DNA of 64,000 bases from Amycolatopsis sp. 2-15 (GCF_030285625.1 NZ_CP127294.1:1622001-1686000), one strand, 5' to 3'. Numbered from the stretch's first letter, positions 14,084 through 23,593 are shown. Made by a program: numbers and translations. Notes: generated by a model not told the origin, from the sequence alone.

Positions 14084-14659
14084 ATGTCGGAGACGGTCGA
14101 CACGATCGACGCCGATCAGGACGAAGAGACCACGGCCTCGGCCGCACCCACCGAGGGTGCCCCCGCCGAGGCCGCCGACGAGAAGCAGGGCGGCGACGAC
14201 CTGCTCGTGCAGGAAGGCGACATCGCCGGCGACTACCTCGAGCGCCTGCTCGACCTGCTCGACTACGACGGCGACATCGACCTCGACGTCGAAGCCGGCC
14301 GCGCCATCATCAGCATTGACGGCGGTGAGGACCTCGAAAAGCTCGTCGGCCCCCGCGGCACCGTGCTCGAGGCCCTGCAGGAACTCACCCGCCTCGCCGT
14401 CCAGCAGGAGACGGGCTCCCGCAGCCGCCTCATGCTCGACATCGCCGGCTGGCGCGCCGACCGCCGCGAAGAGCTCCGCGAACTCGGCCGCTCCACCGCC
14501 GAGTCCGTCCTCCAGAGCGGCGAGCGCGTCCGCCTGCAGCCCATGAGCCCCTTCGAACGCAAAGTTGTGCACGACGCGGTGGCCACCGTGGACGGCGTCA
14601 CAAGCGAAAGCGAGGGCGAAGACCCGAAGCGCCGCGTGGTGATCTTCCCGGAGGGCTGA
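14084..14659 (+). CDS. jag: Jag/KhpB RNA-binding protein (KH-R3H)
   Basis: SpoIIIJ-associated RNA-binding protein with an acidic N-terminal region (about residues 1-55), a KH-type domain around LVGPRGTVLEALQELTRLA, and an R3H domain containing MSPFERKVVHDAVA. Two consecutive ATG codons exist (14081 and 14084). The GAGGAG at 14071-14076 is better spaced from the second, giving 191 aa. The gene lies 25-30 bp after yidC in the canonical order. A strong terminator about 110 bp downstream marks the end of the operon. Confidence 0.93.
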   Translation: MSETVDTIDADQDEETTASAAPTEGAPAEAADEKQGGDDLLVQEGDIAGDYLERLLDLLDYDGDIDLDVEAGRAIISIDGGEDLEKLVGPRGTVLEALQELTRLAVQQETGSRSRLMLDIAGWRADRREELRELGRSTAESVLQSGERVRLQPMSPFERKVVHDAVATVDGVTSESEGEDPKRRVVIFPEG

Positions 14660-14720
14660 GCCTCCTGGCCCTCACCGCCCCGGCTGTCGCGGCTGTCGCG
14701 GTTTGGTACGGGTGATCTCG

Positions 14721-14748
14721 ACGCATCACTGAAGACGCATTACTGAAG
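14721..14748 (+). repeat. 14-bp tandem duplication after jag
   Basis: ACGCATCACTGAAG is followed directly by ACGCATTACTGAAG. It lies between the jag stop and its terminator. A second small duplication (GGCTGTCGC twice) is at about 14682-14700. No function is evident. Confidence 0.7.
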
Positions 14749-14768
14749 TAGTACGGAGCACTGAGCAG

Positions 14769-14800
14769 AAGCGGCCCGCCGGACATCCGGCGGGCCGCTT
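14769..14800 (+). terminator. Terminator of the rpmH-jag operon
   Basis: Perfect 14-bp stem AAGCGGCCCGCCGG / CCGGCGGGCCGCTT with loop ACAT, followed by CTTTTGTC. A textbook rho-independent terminator, usable on the plus strand. Confidence 0.93.
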
Positions 14801-14989
14801 CTTTTGTCTCCACCTTCTCGTTGCTGTAGCGGTGCTGCGTCGCCGACCGCCGCCTTGGCCCGCCGACCGCCGGCCCTCGCCCTGGCTCGCCTCCTGCTCT
14901 GGGCGACCTCACCACCGTTGCCGCAGACTCGCTCTCCACGCCCGTCCCCTTGCGGCTCGGCCGGCGCCGCTTTCGCGCTTGCCGGCCGG

Positions 14990-16140
14990 TGTCCCGCGCG
15001 CTGCTGCCGCGCCTGCGGCTTCACTGCTGCCCCAATCCGCTCTCCGGACCTATTCGCTTGCGGGCCTTGCCCGGCTCCGCTTTGCCCGCCGGTGTCTCGC
15101 ACGCTGCTGCCGCGCCTGCCGCTTCACTGCTGCCCCAATCCGCTCTGCGGGCCAATCCGCTTGCGGCCCTGCCTGGCTCCGCTTCCGCGGTTGCCGCCGT
15201 TCCTCGTGCGCTGCTGCCGCGTGTGCCGCCTCGCCGCTGTGCCCTGGCTCGGCTCCCACACCGATCCGCTTGCGGCTGGCTCTGCCTGGCTCCGCTTCCG
15301 CGGTTGCCGCCGTGCTCGCGCGCTGCTGCCGCGTGTGCCGCCTCGCCGCTGTGCCCTGGCTCGGCTCCCACACCGATCCGCTTGCGGCTGGCTCTGCCTG
15401 GCTCCGCTTCCGCGGTTGCCGCCGTGCTCGCGCGCTGCTGCCGCGTGTGCCGCCTCGCTGTCGCGCCCGGGCTCCACTCCTGCACCGATTCCCTTGCCGG
15501 CCCGCCCCAGCTCCGCCTCCGCGATTGCCGCCTTGCCCCGTGCCGTGGTGCCGCGTGTGCCGCCTCGCTGCTGTGGCCCCGGCTTCGCCCCCACGTTGTT
15601 CCCTTGCCTGCCCGCTCCGGCTGCTTCTGCGCTTGCCGCTGAGTCCCGCACGCTGCGGCCTGCCCGTCGCCTCGCCGTTGCGCCCCAGCACCGCTCCCCC
15701 GTCGATCCGGTTGCGGCCGTGCCCCGGCTTCGCGTCCGCGCTTGCCGTCGTGCCCGGCACGCTGCTGCTGGTCTGCCGCTGCGCCACGGCGCCGCGGACC
15801 AGCTCTCCACGCACGTCGGCTTGCCGCCCTGCCCGGTCCACTTCCGCGCTTGCCCGGCCGGTGTCCCGCACGCTGCTGCCGCGCCTGCCGCCTCGCCGCT
15901 GTGCCCTGGCTCGGCTCCCACACCGATTCGCTTGCGGCTGGCTCTCCACGCCCTCCCCTCGCCGCCTTGCCCGGCACGCTGCTGCTGGCCTGCCGCTGCG
16001 CCACCGTGCCGCGGACTAGCTCTCGAGTCGCCTCGGCTTGCCGCCCTGCCCCGGCCCACTTCCGCGCTTTCGTGTGCCCGCACGCTGCCGCCGCGCCGCT
16101 GTGCCTCGGCTTCGTTCCGGCGTTGCCTCCGTGGGTTGGT
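14990..16140. repeat. Degenerate tandem array, about 11 units of about 108 bp
   Basis: Units begin near 14990, 15093, 15201, 15313, 15425, 15533, 15640, 15751, 15862, 15968 and 16074, each starting close to TGTCCCGCACGCTGCTGCCG. Spacing is 103-112 bp. The units from 15201 to 15424 are nearly identical to one another, and outer units are more diverged. The unit length is not a constant multiple of three. The plus strand is pyrimidine-rich, so stop codons are rare and long open frames occur in several phases. None of these frames encodes a recognisable protein, and I treat them as spurious. Confidence 0.85.
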
Positions 16141-16149
16141 CGGCTCCCG

Positions 16150-16420
16150 CGCGCATCGTCTTGCCTCCGTGACTTGGAACTCGCTGCCGTGCTCATTGCC
16201 TCGCCGCCGTGACCTGAGCTGGCTGTCGTCCTGACCGTCTCGCCGCCGTGGTTTGTGAACCCGCGGCGGCGCGCATCGTCTTGCCGCTGTGGCTGGACCT
16301 GTCGCCGCGCTCATCGCGTTGCCTCCGCGGCTTGAACCCGCTGCCGCGTTCAACGTCCTGCCTCCGTGGGCGAGGTCCGCTCTCGTGCTGATCGCGTTGC
16401 CGTCTCGAGACTGCGGGCTT
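16150..16420. repeat. Degenerate tandem array, about 7 units of about 39 bp
   Basis: Following the 108-bp array, units of 38-41 bp recur with the loose consensus CGCTCATCGTCTTGCC then TCCGTG then a CTTGAACCCGCTGCCG-like end. Copies are strongly diverged. No gene is credible here. Confidence 0.65.
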
Positions 16421-17448
16421 GGATCGGCCCCCACACTTGCCGGCCCGCCGCATTGGCCCGCACCCGCTCCTGCGGTTGTAGCCCTGCGACCTTGGTCCGA
16501 ACCTCGCGCTCCGAGCATCGCGGCGCAGGAGCATCGGACTGGTACCCGCGATCCGACAACGCGGCGCCCTCGCACGGCCACGACTCCGTACCCGCCCCGC
16601 CCTCGCTCTGCGGCCCCGGCATGACCGCGACTCGCGCTCCCCGCCATCCAGCCCCGATTACCTACACCGGCGCCCACTCAGGCTGCCGAACAACAAGGCT
16701 CACTCGGCGCCGACCCTTCAGCTACTCCCCGGCTTCCGGACTCGGGCCGGAACCCCACACCAACCGACGGCCAACTCGGACACGACCATGCTCCGGCGCC
16801 CACCCAATCCGCCGGGGGCGACTCGCTCGCACCCCCGGGATAGCGGCTCAACCCCGGCGCACCTCCCGCCACGACGCCGCACCCACGACACCCGAAACCA
16901 TCCACCCACAGGGTGCGGAGCTTCCCGGGTTCCGCCGACTCATCCGACTGAACCCCCACCCGAAGGCGCCGCGCAGCCGCCGCGTTCTTCTACTGCCGCG
17001 CTCGGACTGGCTCCAGCGCCCTGCTCCGGGCGGCGCGGGCGCCGAGCTCATTCGGGAGCCGCCGTTCAGCCCGACGGACCTGCTCTGGATTCGAGGTCGC
17101 GACCACTCGTCCGCCGCGAATCCGCACCGTCGCAACCTCGTGCCACACCACGGTTCGGCCCGTGGATTTGAGCCGGGGCGGCTGGCTTGCCGAGACGAGC
17201 AACCAGCGGTCGTTTGGCTCGGATCGGCTTCGGTGTCTCCGGCTTGCCGGTTCGGTCGAACGGGTGCTCGCCTGACCGCAGTCCTTCCTGCCGGGCCCCG
17301 ACTCGGCTACCGCGCTCGCCTGGCGACCTGTTCACGGTCCGGCTGGGCGGTCATCGCGCTTGCTGACGTGTCTGCCCGGTCGTCCTCGCTGACCTATCCT
17401 TTGGCCGCTCCCCCGAGCCGCGCAGGCGGAGCGAATTACAACCGTGGC
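16421..17448. other. Gene-poor segment up to parS
   Basis: No protein-like reading frame or RNA gene was recognised. Codon patterns of the open frames lack the third-position G/C bias of the neighbours and the translations are Pro/Arg/Ser-rich without domains. It connects the satellite arrays to the parS cluster. Confidence 0.6.
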
Positions 17449-17462
17449 GTTTCACGTGAAAC
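17449..17462. other. parS site 1 (perfect)
   Basis: GTTTCACGTGAAAC, an exact palindromic parS, the ParB nucleation site for chromosome segregation. It lies 190 bp upstream of rsmG. Confidence 0.95.
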
Positions 17463-17492
17463 GGTGCCCCTCGAGATCCACCTACCGGCGTG

Positions 17493-17506
17493 GTTTCACG
17501 TGGAAC
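17493..17506. other. parS site 2 (one mismatch)
   Basis: GTTTCACGTGGAAC, one substitution from the perfect parS, 44 bp from site 1. Confidence 0.85.
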
Positions 17507-17511
17507 GCGGC

Positions 17512-17547
17512 TGTGGACACTTGGCTCCCCGAGTGGAGTTGTCCACA
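17512..17547. promoter_or_regulatory. DnaA-box pair between parS sites
   Basis: TGTGGACAC (17512-17520, one mismatch) and a perfect TTGTCCACA (17539-17547) lie between parS sites 2 and 3. They are close to the start of the rsmG-parA-parB block, where DnaA could influence transcription or compete with ParB. Confidence 0.7.
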
Positions 17548-17601
17548 GTTGCGGTCTGTCGGCACGATTTGGGCTCGGCATCGGGGACAATCAACGAGCG
17601 C

Positions 17602-17615
17602 GTTTCACGTGAAAC
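17602..17615. other. parS site 3 (perfect)
   Basis: GTTTCACGTGAAAC again, 24 bp upstream of the rsmG start codon and likely within its promoter or leader. Confidence 0.95.
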
Positions 17616-17638
17616 GCGCGGACCGAGGAGTGGGTTTC

Positions 17639-18319
17639 GTGAGCTTGGACGGCGCCACCGCGATGGTGCGGACTGCGGCGGCGGAGGTGTTCGGGGAGCG
17701 AGTCGACCAGGCGGCTGGGTATGTGGAGTTGCTGGCTACCCACGGGGTCGAGCGGGGGCTGATCGGGCCGCGTGAGGTGGAGCGGTTGTGGGAGCGCCAC
17801 GTGCTGAACTCGGCTGTGATCGGGGAGCAGGTTCCCGACGGGGCGCGCGTCGTGGACGTCGGGTCGGGGGCCGGGCTTCCGGGCGTGCCGCTGGCGATCG
17901 CTCGACCGGACCTCGCTATCGTTCTCCTCGAACCCATGGCCCGCCGGGTTGACTGGCTGGCTGAGGTCGCCGAGAAGCTGGAACTCCCGATCACCATCGT
18001 GCGTGGACGCGCCGAGGAGCGGTCTGTGCGTGAGCAGCTGGGTGGCGCAGACGTCGTCACCGCTCGCGCTGTTGCTCCTCTCGCTCGCCTCGCGGGCTGG
18101 TGTCTTCCGCTGGTTCGCCCCGACGGTCGTCTGGTTGCGCTCAAGGGGGCCAGCGCGGGAGAGGAAATCGAGCGGGACCGCGTGGCTGTGCGGAAGGCCG
18201 GCGGTGCCGATCCAGAACTCGCCGAGTGTGGGAAGGCAGTGCTCGAGGTCCCCAGCACGGTCGTGATGATCCGCCGCCTGCCACCGAAGCCGCCCCGGCC
18301 ACGTGGCAGGCGGAGCTAA
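17639..18319 (+). CDS. rsmG: 16S rRNA m7G527 methyltransferase RsmG (GidB)
   Basis: SAM-dependent methylation of G527 in 16S rRNA. Loss of the enzyme gives low-level streptomycin resistance in actinobacteria. The SAM motif is VVDVGSGAGLPGVPLAIARP. The protein is 226 aa from the GTG at 17639, which has GAGGAG 8 bp upstream. The frame is open further upstream through the parS sites, but those residues are not RsmG-like. It is followed by parA, with one parS site in between. Confidence 0.95.
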   Translation: MSLDGATAMVRTAAAEVFGERVDQAAGYVELLATHGVERGLIGPREVERLWERHVLNSAVIGEQVPDGARVVDVGSGAGLPGVPLAIARPDLAIVLLEPMARRVDWLAEVAEKLELPITIVRGRAEERSVREQLGGADVVTARAVAPLARLAGWCLPLVRPDGRLVALKGASAGEEIERDRVAVRKAGGADPELAECGKAVLEVPSTVVMIRRLPPKPPRPRGRRS

Positions 18320-18340
18320 GCGTACAAGTGCGGCCGCGAC

Positions 18341-18354
18341 GTTCCACGTGAAAC
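18341..18354. other. parS site 4 (one mismatch)
   Basis: GTTCCACGTGAAAC, one substitution, in the rsmG-parA gap 53 bp before the parA start. Confidence 0.88.
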
Positions 18355-18406
18355 ACCGCGGTCCGAACGCCAACGAGTCGTCTATCAAGAGGAGGTGTCG
18401 AGACCG

Positions 18407-19333
18407 GTGAGTCCCCGACCGTCCGACCCTGCGAGCACCGGCCACGACTTGGGCTGGACGCCGATCGCCGAAGAAGCCGTCCGCGCCGCGAGCGTCCTGC
18501 ACCCGAAGGAGGGCACGCTCCCCCGCCCGATCCGCCGGCGGGTGCTGACGGTCGCCAACCAGAAGGGCGGCGTCGGAAAGACGACGAGCGCCGTCAACCT
18601 CGCTGCCGCGCTCGCCGTGCACGGGCTCAAGACTCTGGTGATCGACCTCGACCCCCAGGGCAACGCCAGCACAGCGCTCGACATTGATCACCGCTCCGGC
18701 ACGCCGTCGATCTACGAGGTGCTCATCGGCGAAGTGACGATTGCCGAAGCGGCGGCCGTGAGCGAGCAGTCGTCGAACCTGTTCTGCGTGCCCGCGACGA
18801 TCGACCTCGCGGGCGCGGAGATCGAGCTCGTCTCCATGGCGAACCGCGAGACGCGGCTCAAGGAGGCGCTCTCGTCCGAGATCCTCGACCAGATCGGCGT
18901 CGACTACGTCTTCATCGACTGCCCGCCGTCGCTCGGCCTCCTCACCGTCAACGCGATGGTGGCCGCGCAGGAAGTGCTCATCCCGATCCAGTGCGAGTAC
19001 TACGCGCTGGAAGGCCTCGGGCAGCTGCTGAGCAACATCGAGCTCGTGCAGCAGCACCTCAACCGTGAGCTCCGCGTCTCCACGATCCTGCTGACGATGT
19101 ACGACGGTCGCACCAAGCTCGCCGACCAGGTCACCAACGAGGTCCGCAACCACTTCGGCGACACTGTCCTGAAGACCGTCATCCCGCGCAGTGTGAAGGT
19201 CTCGGAGGCGCCCGGCTACGGTCAGACCGTGCTCTCCTACGACCCCGGTTCACGTGGCGCCATGAGCTACCTCGACGCCGCAAAGGAGATCGCGGAGCGT
19301 GGCGCGACCGAAGGAAGGAGCAGTACCGCATGA
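18407..19333 (+). CDS. parA: Chromosome-partitioning ATPase ParA (Soj)
   Basis: Walker-type ATPase that works with ParB-parS to segregate origins. The deviant Walker A is [14 protein letters not shown], followed by [10 protein letters not shown] and [15 protein letters not shown] prefer the GTG at 18407 (308 aa). The GTG at 18395 overlaps the ribosome-binding sequence AAGAGGAGG itself. The first 45 residues are a non-conserved extension, as in many actinobacterial ParA. It overlaps parB by 4 bp. Confidence 0.96.
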   Translation: MSPRPSDPASTGHDLGWTPIAEEAVRAASVLHPKEGTLPRPIRRRVLTVANQKGGVGKTTSAVNLAAALAVHGLKTLVIDLDPQGNASTALDIDHRSGTPSIYEVLIGEVTIAEAAAVSEQSSNLFCVPATIDLAGAEIELVSMANRETRLKEALSSEILDQIGVDYVFIDCPPSLGLLTVNAMVAAQEVLIPIQCEYYALEGLGQLLSNIELVQQHLNRELRVSTILLTMYDGRTKLADQVTNEVRNHFGDTVLKTVIPRSVKVSEAPGYGQTVLSYDPGSRGAMSYLDAAKEIAERGATEGRSSTA

Positions 19334-20349
19334 CTGAGCGCAGAGGAGGGCTGGGGCGGGGGCTCGCGGCCCTGATCCCGACCGGGCCGGCCACCGCGGC
19401 CGGCCCGGCGCCCTCCCCCGTCGAAGGTGGCACGGCCGCGGACAAGGCGGCGCGTGAGGAGAAGGGCTGGTTCGCGGCCAACGGCGCGGCGACGCCCGTC
19501 AGCGGCGAGGTCGCCGGCGCGGTCTACCGGGAGATCCCGGTCAGCGCCGTCAAGCCGAACCCGAAGCAGCCCCGCCAGGTCTTCGACGAAGAAGCGCTCG
19601 CCGAACTCGAACACTCCATCCGCGAGTTCGGGCTCATGCAGCCCATCGTCGTCCGCGAGCTGGGCGACGGCGAGTACGAGCTCGTCATGGGCGAGCGGCG
19701 CCTGCGGGCGTCGCAGCAGGCGGAGCTCGAGGCGATCCCCGCGATCGTCCGGCAGACCGCCGACGAGTCCATGCTCCGCGACGCGTTGCTGGAGAACATC
19801 CATCGCGTCCAGCTGAACCCGCTCGAAGAGGCGGCCGCATACCAGCAGCTGCTCGACGAGTTCGCGGTGACGCACGAAGAGCTCGCCAGCCGCATCGGCC
19901 GCAGCCGCCCCGTCATCACCAACACGATCCGCCTCCTCAAGCTGCCGCTGGCCGTGCAGCGTCGCGTGGCCGCGGGTGTGCTTTCGGCCGGGCACGCGCG
20001 CGCGTTGCTCTCGCTCGAAGATCCGGAAAGCCAGGAAGAGCTGGCGGCCCGGATCGTCGCGGAGGGCATGTCGGTGCGCGCCACCGAGGAAGCCGTCACG
20101 CTGAAGAAGAGCGAAAAGCCAGCGAAGCCGAAGCCCGCTCCCCGCAAGCCGATTCAGGCACCGGGTTTGCAGGAGCTGGCCAACCGTCTCTCCGATCGCT
20201 TCGACACCCGCGTGAAGGTCGACCTCGGCCGCCGCAAGGGACGCATCGTCCTCGAGTTCGGCTCGGTCGACGATCTCGAACGCATCGTCTCGATCATCGA
20301 CGCGAACTCGAGCGAAAAAACGGCGAATCAGACAGAGGAAACCGACTAG
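19330..20349 (+). CDS. parB: Chromosome-partitioning protein ParB (Spo0J)
   Basis: CTPase/DNA-binding clamp that loads at parS and spreads. It is 339 aa and starts at the ATG of an ATGA overlap with parA. The order is N-terminal ParA-contact region ([12 protein letters not shown]), CTP-binding ParB/Srx domain with NPKQPRQVF and [27 protein letters not shown], a helix-turn-helix around [21 protein letters not shown], and a C-terminal dimerisation region. Four parS sites lie upstream. Confidence 0.97.
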   Translation: MTERRGGLGRGLAALIPTGPATAAGPAPSPVEGGTAADKAAREEKGWFAANGAATPVSGEVAGAVYREIPVSAVKPNPKQPRQVFDEEALAELEHSIREFGLMQPIVVRELGDGEYELVMGERRLRASQQAELEAIPAIVRQTADESMLRDALLENIHRVQLNPLEEAAAYQQLLDEFAVTHEELASRIGRSRPVITNTIRLLKLPLAVQRRVAAGVLSAGHARALLSLEDPESQEELAARIVAEGMSVRATEEAVTLKKSEKPAKPKPAPRKPIQAPGLQELANRLSDRFDTRVKVDLGRRKGRIVLEFGSVDDLERIVSIIDANSSEKTANQTEETD

Positions 20350-20502
20350 GGATCACCCAGGGTCGTTTCGTCACGGTGATGATTGCTCACCGGGACGGTG
20401 ACCGGCACTCTGAGTGGTCGCCGCGGGCGCGGGAAAAATTGGCGTCGCGCGGCGCGGAATCCGGGAGAGTTGGCGCAATCAGCTCTCCCGAAGGAGCGTC
20501 CC

Positions 20503-21114
20503 GTGATTCCTCCGCGCTTGACGCCGTTGCTGAGTCAGTTCGACTTCGCGTGCGAGCGACTCATCGATCGGCTCGGCGGCCCGGCGGTCGACAGCGGCGA
20601 CGGCACCCCCGTCTCCGTCGATCCGATGACCGACGACGAGTTCCAGTGGGAGCCGGTGCCGGGCTGTTGGTCGGTGCGGCGGCGCTCCGACGAGCCGGGG
20701 CCGCGCGCGACGTTCCTCGCCGGCCGCGGTGAATGGGGCCGCGACTTGGCGCCCCACCCCCACCCGTGGCCGCCGCCCGTCACGACGATCGCGTGGCGGC
20801 TCAGCCACCTGAGCGAAATGCTGTTGCTGCGCGCCGACCACACGTCCGGCAGCCACACGCTGACCCGCGACGACTACGTCGACACCGGCGACGCCGTAAC
20901 CGCAATCGCCGCGTTCCAAAGAGGCGCAGCTGTGTGGCGGCAGGCTTTGCTGAACGTCGACGACGCAGCGCTCGACATCGTGGGCGTGTGTACCTATCCC
21001 CACGGCAGCGATCCGGACGAGCCGTTCCTCGAGATCGTCTGGTGGGTCAACCAGGAAGTGCTGCACCACGGCGCCGAGATCGCGCTGCTGCGAGACCTCT
21101 ACCGAGCGCGGTGA
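20503..21114 (+). CDS. DinB-like superfamily protein
   Basis: A 203-aa protein of the DinB/YfiT metal-dependent helical bundle type. The likely metal-binding histidines occur in TIAWRLSHLSEM and VLHHGAEIALL, and the DEFQWEPVPGCWSV segment is typical of actinobacterial members. The start is the GTG at 20503, with AAGGAG 6 bp upstream. A longer open frame has no such site. Some relatives are thiol-dependent transferases, but the substrate here is unknown. It is convergent with the ligase gene, with stops adjacent (21114/21115). Confidence 0.8.
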   Translation: MIPPRLTPLLSQFDFACERLIDRLGGPAVDSGDGTPVSVDPMTDDEFQWEPVPGCWSVRRRSDEPGPRATFLAGRGEWGRDLAPHPHPWPPPVTTIAWRLSHLSEMLLLRADHTSGSHTLTRDDYVDTGDAVTAIAAFQRGAAVWRQALLNVDDAALDIVGVCTYPHGSDPDEPFLEIVWWVNQEVLHHGAEIALLRDLYRAR

Positions 21115-22059
21115 TCAGCGCGCGACGGCCCGAGCCACAAGGTCCGCGAACACCGACCCGAGCGACTTTCCCGCCGCCTCAACGGCCATCGGCACAGTCG
21201 ACGTCTCGGTGAGACCCGGCGACAGGTTCACCTCGAGGAAATGCACCGTGCCGTCCGCGGTGATCACGGCGTCGGTGCGCGAGATGTCGCGCAGGCCGAG
21301 CCAGCGGTGCGCCGCGACGGCCAGCTCGCCGACGGCCTTCGCCGCCTCCTCGGAAATGCGCGCGGGCGTGAAGAAGTCAGTGAGGCCGGCCGTGTAGCGG
21401 GCGGTGTAGTCGTAGACGCCGCTCTCCGGCACGATCTCGACGGCCGGCAGCGCCTCGGCGCCGTGCTCACCCTCGACGACCGTCACCGCCACCTCGACCC
21501 CGTCGACGAAGCGTTCCGCCAGCACGGTGTCGCCGTATGCGAAGCAGCCGACCATCGCCGCGGGCAGTTCCGACGCCTCGCGCACGACCTGCGTGCCGAG
21601 CGCCGAGCCGCCCTGGTCCGGCTTGAGAATCATCGGCAGGCCGAGGCGCTCCACCATCGCGTCGAGCACCGACTGCGCGCCGAGCTCACGGAAAGTGCTG
21701 TGGGGCAACACAATCCAGTCCGGCGTCGAGAAGCCGGCCTGCTGCACGAACGCCTTCGCGGTCGGCTTGTCCCACGCGCGACGGCAGCCCTGCGAGCTCG
21801 TGCCGACGAAGGGCACGCCGAGCATTTCCAGCACTGTCTGCACGGAGCCGTTCTCGCCCTCACCGCCGTGCAGCGCGACGACGACCGCGTCAGGTCGCTG
21901 CGTACGCAAGCGCTCGAGCAGCCCGGCGTCGGTGTCCCACTCCTCCACGGTGAGCCCCTCGGAGCGCAGCGCGGCCGAAAGCCGGCGGCCCGAACGGAGG
22001 GAGACGTCGCGTTCGTGGGAAAGCCCGCCTGCGAGCACGGCAACGGTACGGTCGACCAC
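21115..22059 (-). CDS. D-alanine--D-alanine ligase family protein
   Basis: ATP-grasp ligase of the Ddl family, 314 aa. Visible features are VAVLAGGLSHERDVSLRSG, ALHGGEGENGSVQ, the ATP-grasp strand MILKPDQGGSALGTQ, the omega-loop region VYDYTARYTAGLTDFFTP, and the metal/product motif FLEVNLSPGLTETSTVPMA. The loop keeps an Arg-Tyr where typical D-Ala:D-Ala ligases have Lys-Tyr, so a D-Ala:D-Ala product is more likely than D-lactate. It could be the main or a second ligase, and I therefore leave the symbol empty. It is transcribed after the aminotransferase gene (31-bp gap), perhaps cotranscribed. Confidence 0.85.
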   Translation of the reverse strand: MVDRTVAVLAGGLSHERDVSLRSGRRLSAALRSEGLTVEEWDTDAGLLERLRTQRPDAVVVALHGGEGENGSVQTVLEMLGVPFVGTSSQGCRRAWDKPTAKAFVQQAGFSTPDWIVLPHSTFRELGAQSVLDAMVERLGLPMILKPDQGGSALGTQVVREASELPAAMVGCFAYGDTVLAERFVDGVEVAVTVVEGEHGAEALPAVEIVPESGVYDYTARYTAGLTDFFTPARISEEAAKAVGELAVAAHRWLGLRDISRTDAVITADGTVHFLEVNLSPGLTETSTVPMAVEAAGKSLGSVFADLVARAVAR

Positions 22060-22090
22060 CGTGGGAACTCCTTAGTTTGCTGCGGACCGG

Positions 22091-23410
22091 TCAGACAGTG
22101 TCCGGCGACGGGGTTTCCGACCCCGAGATGGTGCGTGCCTTCACGCTACCGAAGGTGCGGCTGAGGTCCATTTCGGACTCCAGCACCGCCGCGAGCCGGC
22201 GCACGCCTTCGCGGATCCGTTCGGGCGTCGGGTAGCAGTACGACAGGCGCATCTGGCGCGAGCCGTAACCGTCGGCGTAGAAGCCGGTGCCCGACGCGTA
22301 CGCCACGCGCGCGGTGACGGCGCGCGGCAACATCGCTTTGGTGTCAACACCTTCCGGCACGGTCACCCACACGTAGAAGCCGCCTTCGGGCATCGTCCAC
22401 GAGCACCCGGGCGGCAGGTACTGGTTCAGCGCCGAGATCATCGCGTCGCGGCGCTCGCGGTAGTTCTCGCGGAACTTCTTGATCTGGCCCTTCCAATCGT
22501 GCGTCGCGAGGTAGCGCGAGACGATCATCTGGTTGAACGTGGGCGGGCACAGCGTCGCGGATTCCGCTGCCAGCACAAGCTTTTCGCGCACGGCGTGCGG
22601 CGCGAGCACCCAGCCGACGCGCAGGCCGGAGGCGAACGTCTTCGAGAACGAGCCGAGGTACACCACGTTCTCGGGGTCGATCGAGCGCAGCGCCGGGTAG
22701 GTCTGGCCGTCGAAGCCGAGGAGCCCGTATGGGTTGTCCTCGACGATCAGCACACCGTGCTCGCGGCAGATCTCCACGATCTCCGCGCGGCGCTCGACGG
22801 CGAGCGTGACGCCGGCGGGGTTGTGGAAATTCGGGATGGTGTAAAGGAACTTGACGCGCCGGCCCGTCTTCTCGGCCTGCCGCAGCGCCTCGCGAAGCCC
22901 GTCGGGCACGAGGCCCTGGTCGTCCATCGCGACGTGCACGACCTTCGCCTGATACGCCGCGAACGAGCCGAGCGCGCCGACGTACGAAGGGCCTTCGGCG
23001 ATCACGATGTCACCGGGGTCGCAGAAGAGCCGGGTGACCATGTCGAGGCCCATCTGCGAACCGACGGTGACGACGACGTCGTCCGGGTGCGCCTTGATGC
23101 CCTCGAGAGCCATGATTTCGCAGATCTGGTCGCGCAGCGTGGGGATGCCGTGGGCCGACCCGTACTGCAGCGCCACGAGACCCTCGTCGACGATGATCTC
23201 CGCCACCTGCGCCGACAGCGTGTCCAGCGGCAGCGCGGCGAGGTTCGGCATGCCGCCGGCCAGCGACACGACCTCGGGCCGGCTCGCCACCGCAAAGAGG
23301 GCCCGGATCTCCGAAGCGGTCATCCCGGCGGTGCGCGCTGCGTACCGGTCGAGGTGAGGGTCGAGATTGTGGCGGCCGGCTTGCGGCTTGACGGGGCGGT
23401 TCTCGGTCAT
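22091..23410 (-). CDS. PLP-dependent aminotransferase (class I/II)
   Basis: Fold-type I aminotransferase, 439 aa from the ATG at 23410. The PLP lysine is in the GSFSKTFASGLRVGW motif. FHNPAGVTL and VEDNPYGLLGFDG give the cofactor-binding Asn and Asp. It resembles the 2-aminoadipate/valine-pyruvate aminotransferase-like group and lacks the N-terminal wHTH of MocR regulators. Starts further upstream (23503 or 23416, both GTG) are possible. The next gene downstream is the D-Ala ligase. A role in supplying an amino acid to the wall is conceivable but unproven. Confidence 0.88.
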   Translation of the reverse strand: MTENRPVKPQAGRHNLDPHLDRYAARTAGMTASEIRALFAVASRPEVVSLAGGMPNLAALPLDTLSAQVAEIIVDEGLVALQYGSAHGIPTLRDQICEIMALEGIKAHPDDVVVTVGSQMGLDMVTRLFCDPGDIVIAEGPSYVGALGSFAAYQAKVVHVAMDDQGLVPDGLREALRQAEKTGRRVKFLYTIPNFHNPAGVTLAVERRAEIVEICREHGVLIVEDNPYGLLGFDGQTYPALRSIDPENVVYLGSFSKTFASGLRVGWVLAPHAVREKLVLAAESATLCPPTFNQMIVSRYLATHDWKGQIKKFRENYRERRDAMISALNQYLPPGCSWTMPEGGFYVWVTVPEGVDTKAMLPRAVTARVAYASGTGFYADGYGSRQMRLSYCYPTPERIREGVRRLAAVLESEMDLSRTFGSVKARTISGSETPSPDTV

Positions 23411-23593
23411 CGACACACCTGAGGGCTCGGTGGTACCTGCGGGTAGATCCATCGAGTGTAACCAGGGCCTCTTCCTGGTCCCCGCTCTTCCGGCGCTCAT
23501 CACATCGTCCTATTCTTCGAGTGGCTCTTCCGGTCGTTCCTGCGCTCTTGCGGGGAACGGATGCCGGTCGTGAGGGATTCGGGGAGGTTCCAG

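Noticed and set aside
14804..16677. Long open frames on both strands (up to about 500 codons) in the 15-16 kb repeat array
   Set aside because: They arise in several phases at once because the repeats lack stop-forming triplets. Unit length is not a multiple of three, translations are Cys/Arg/Pro/Ala strings with no domain, and no start has a good ribosome-binding site.
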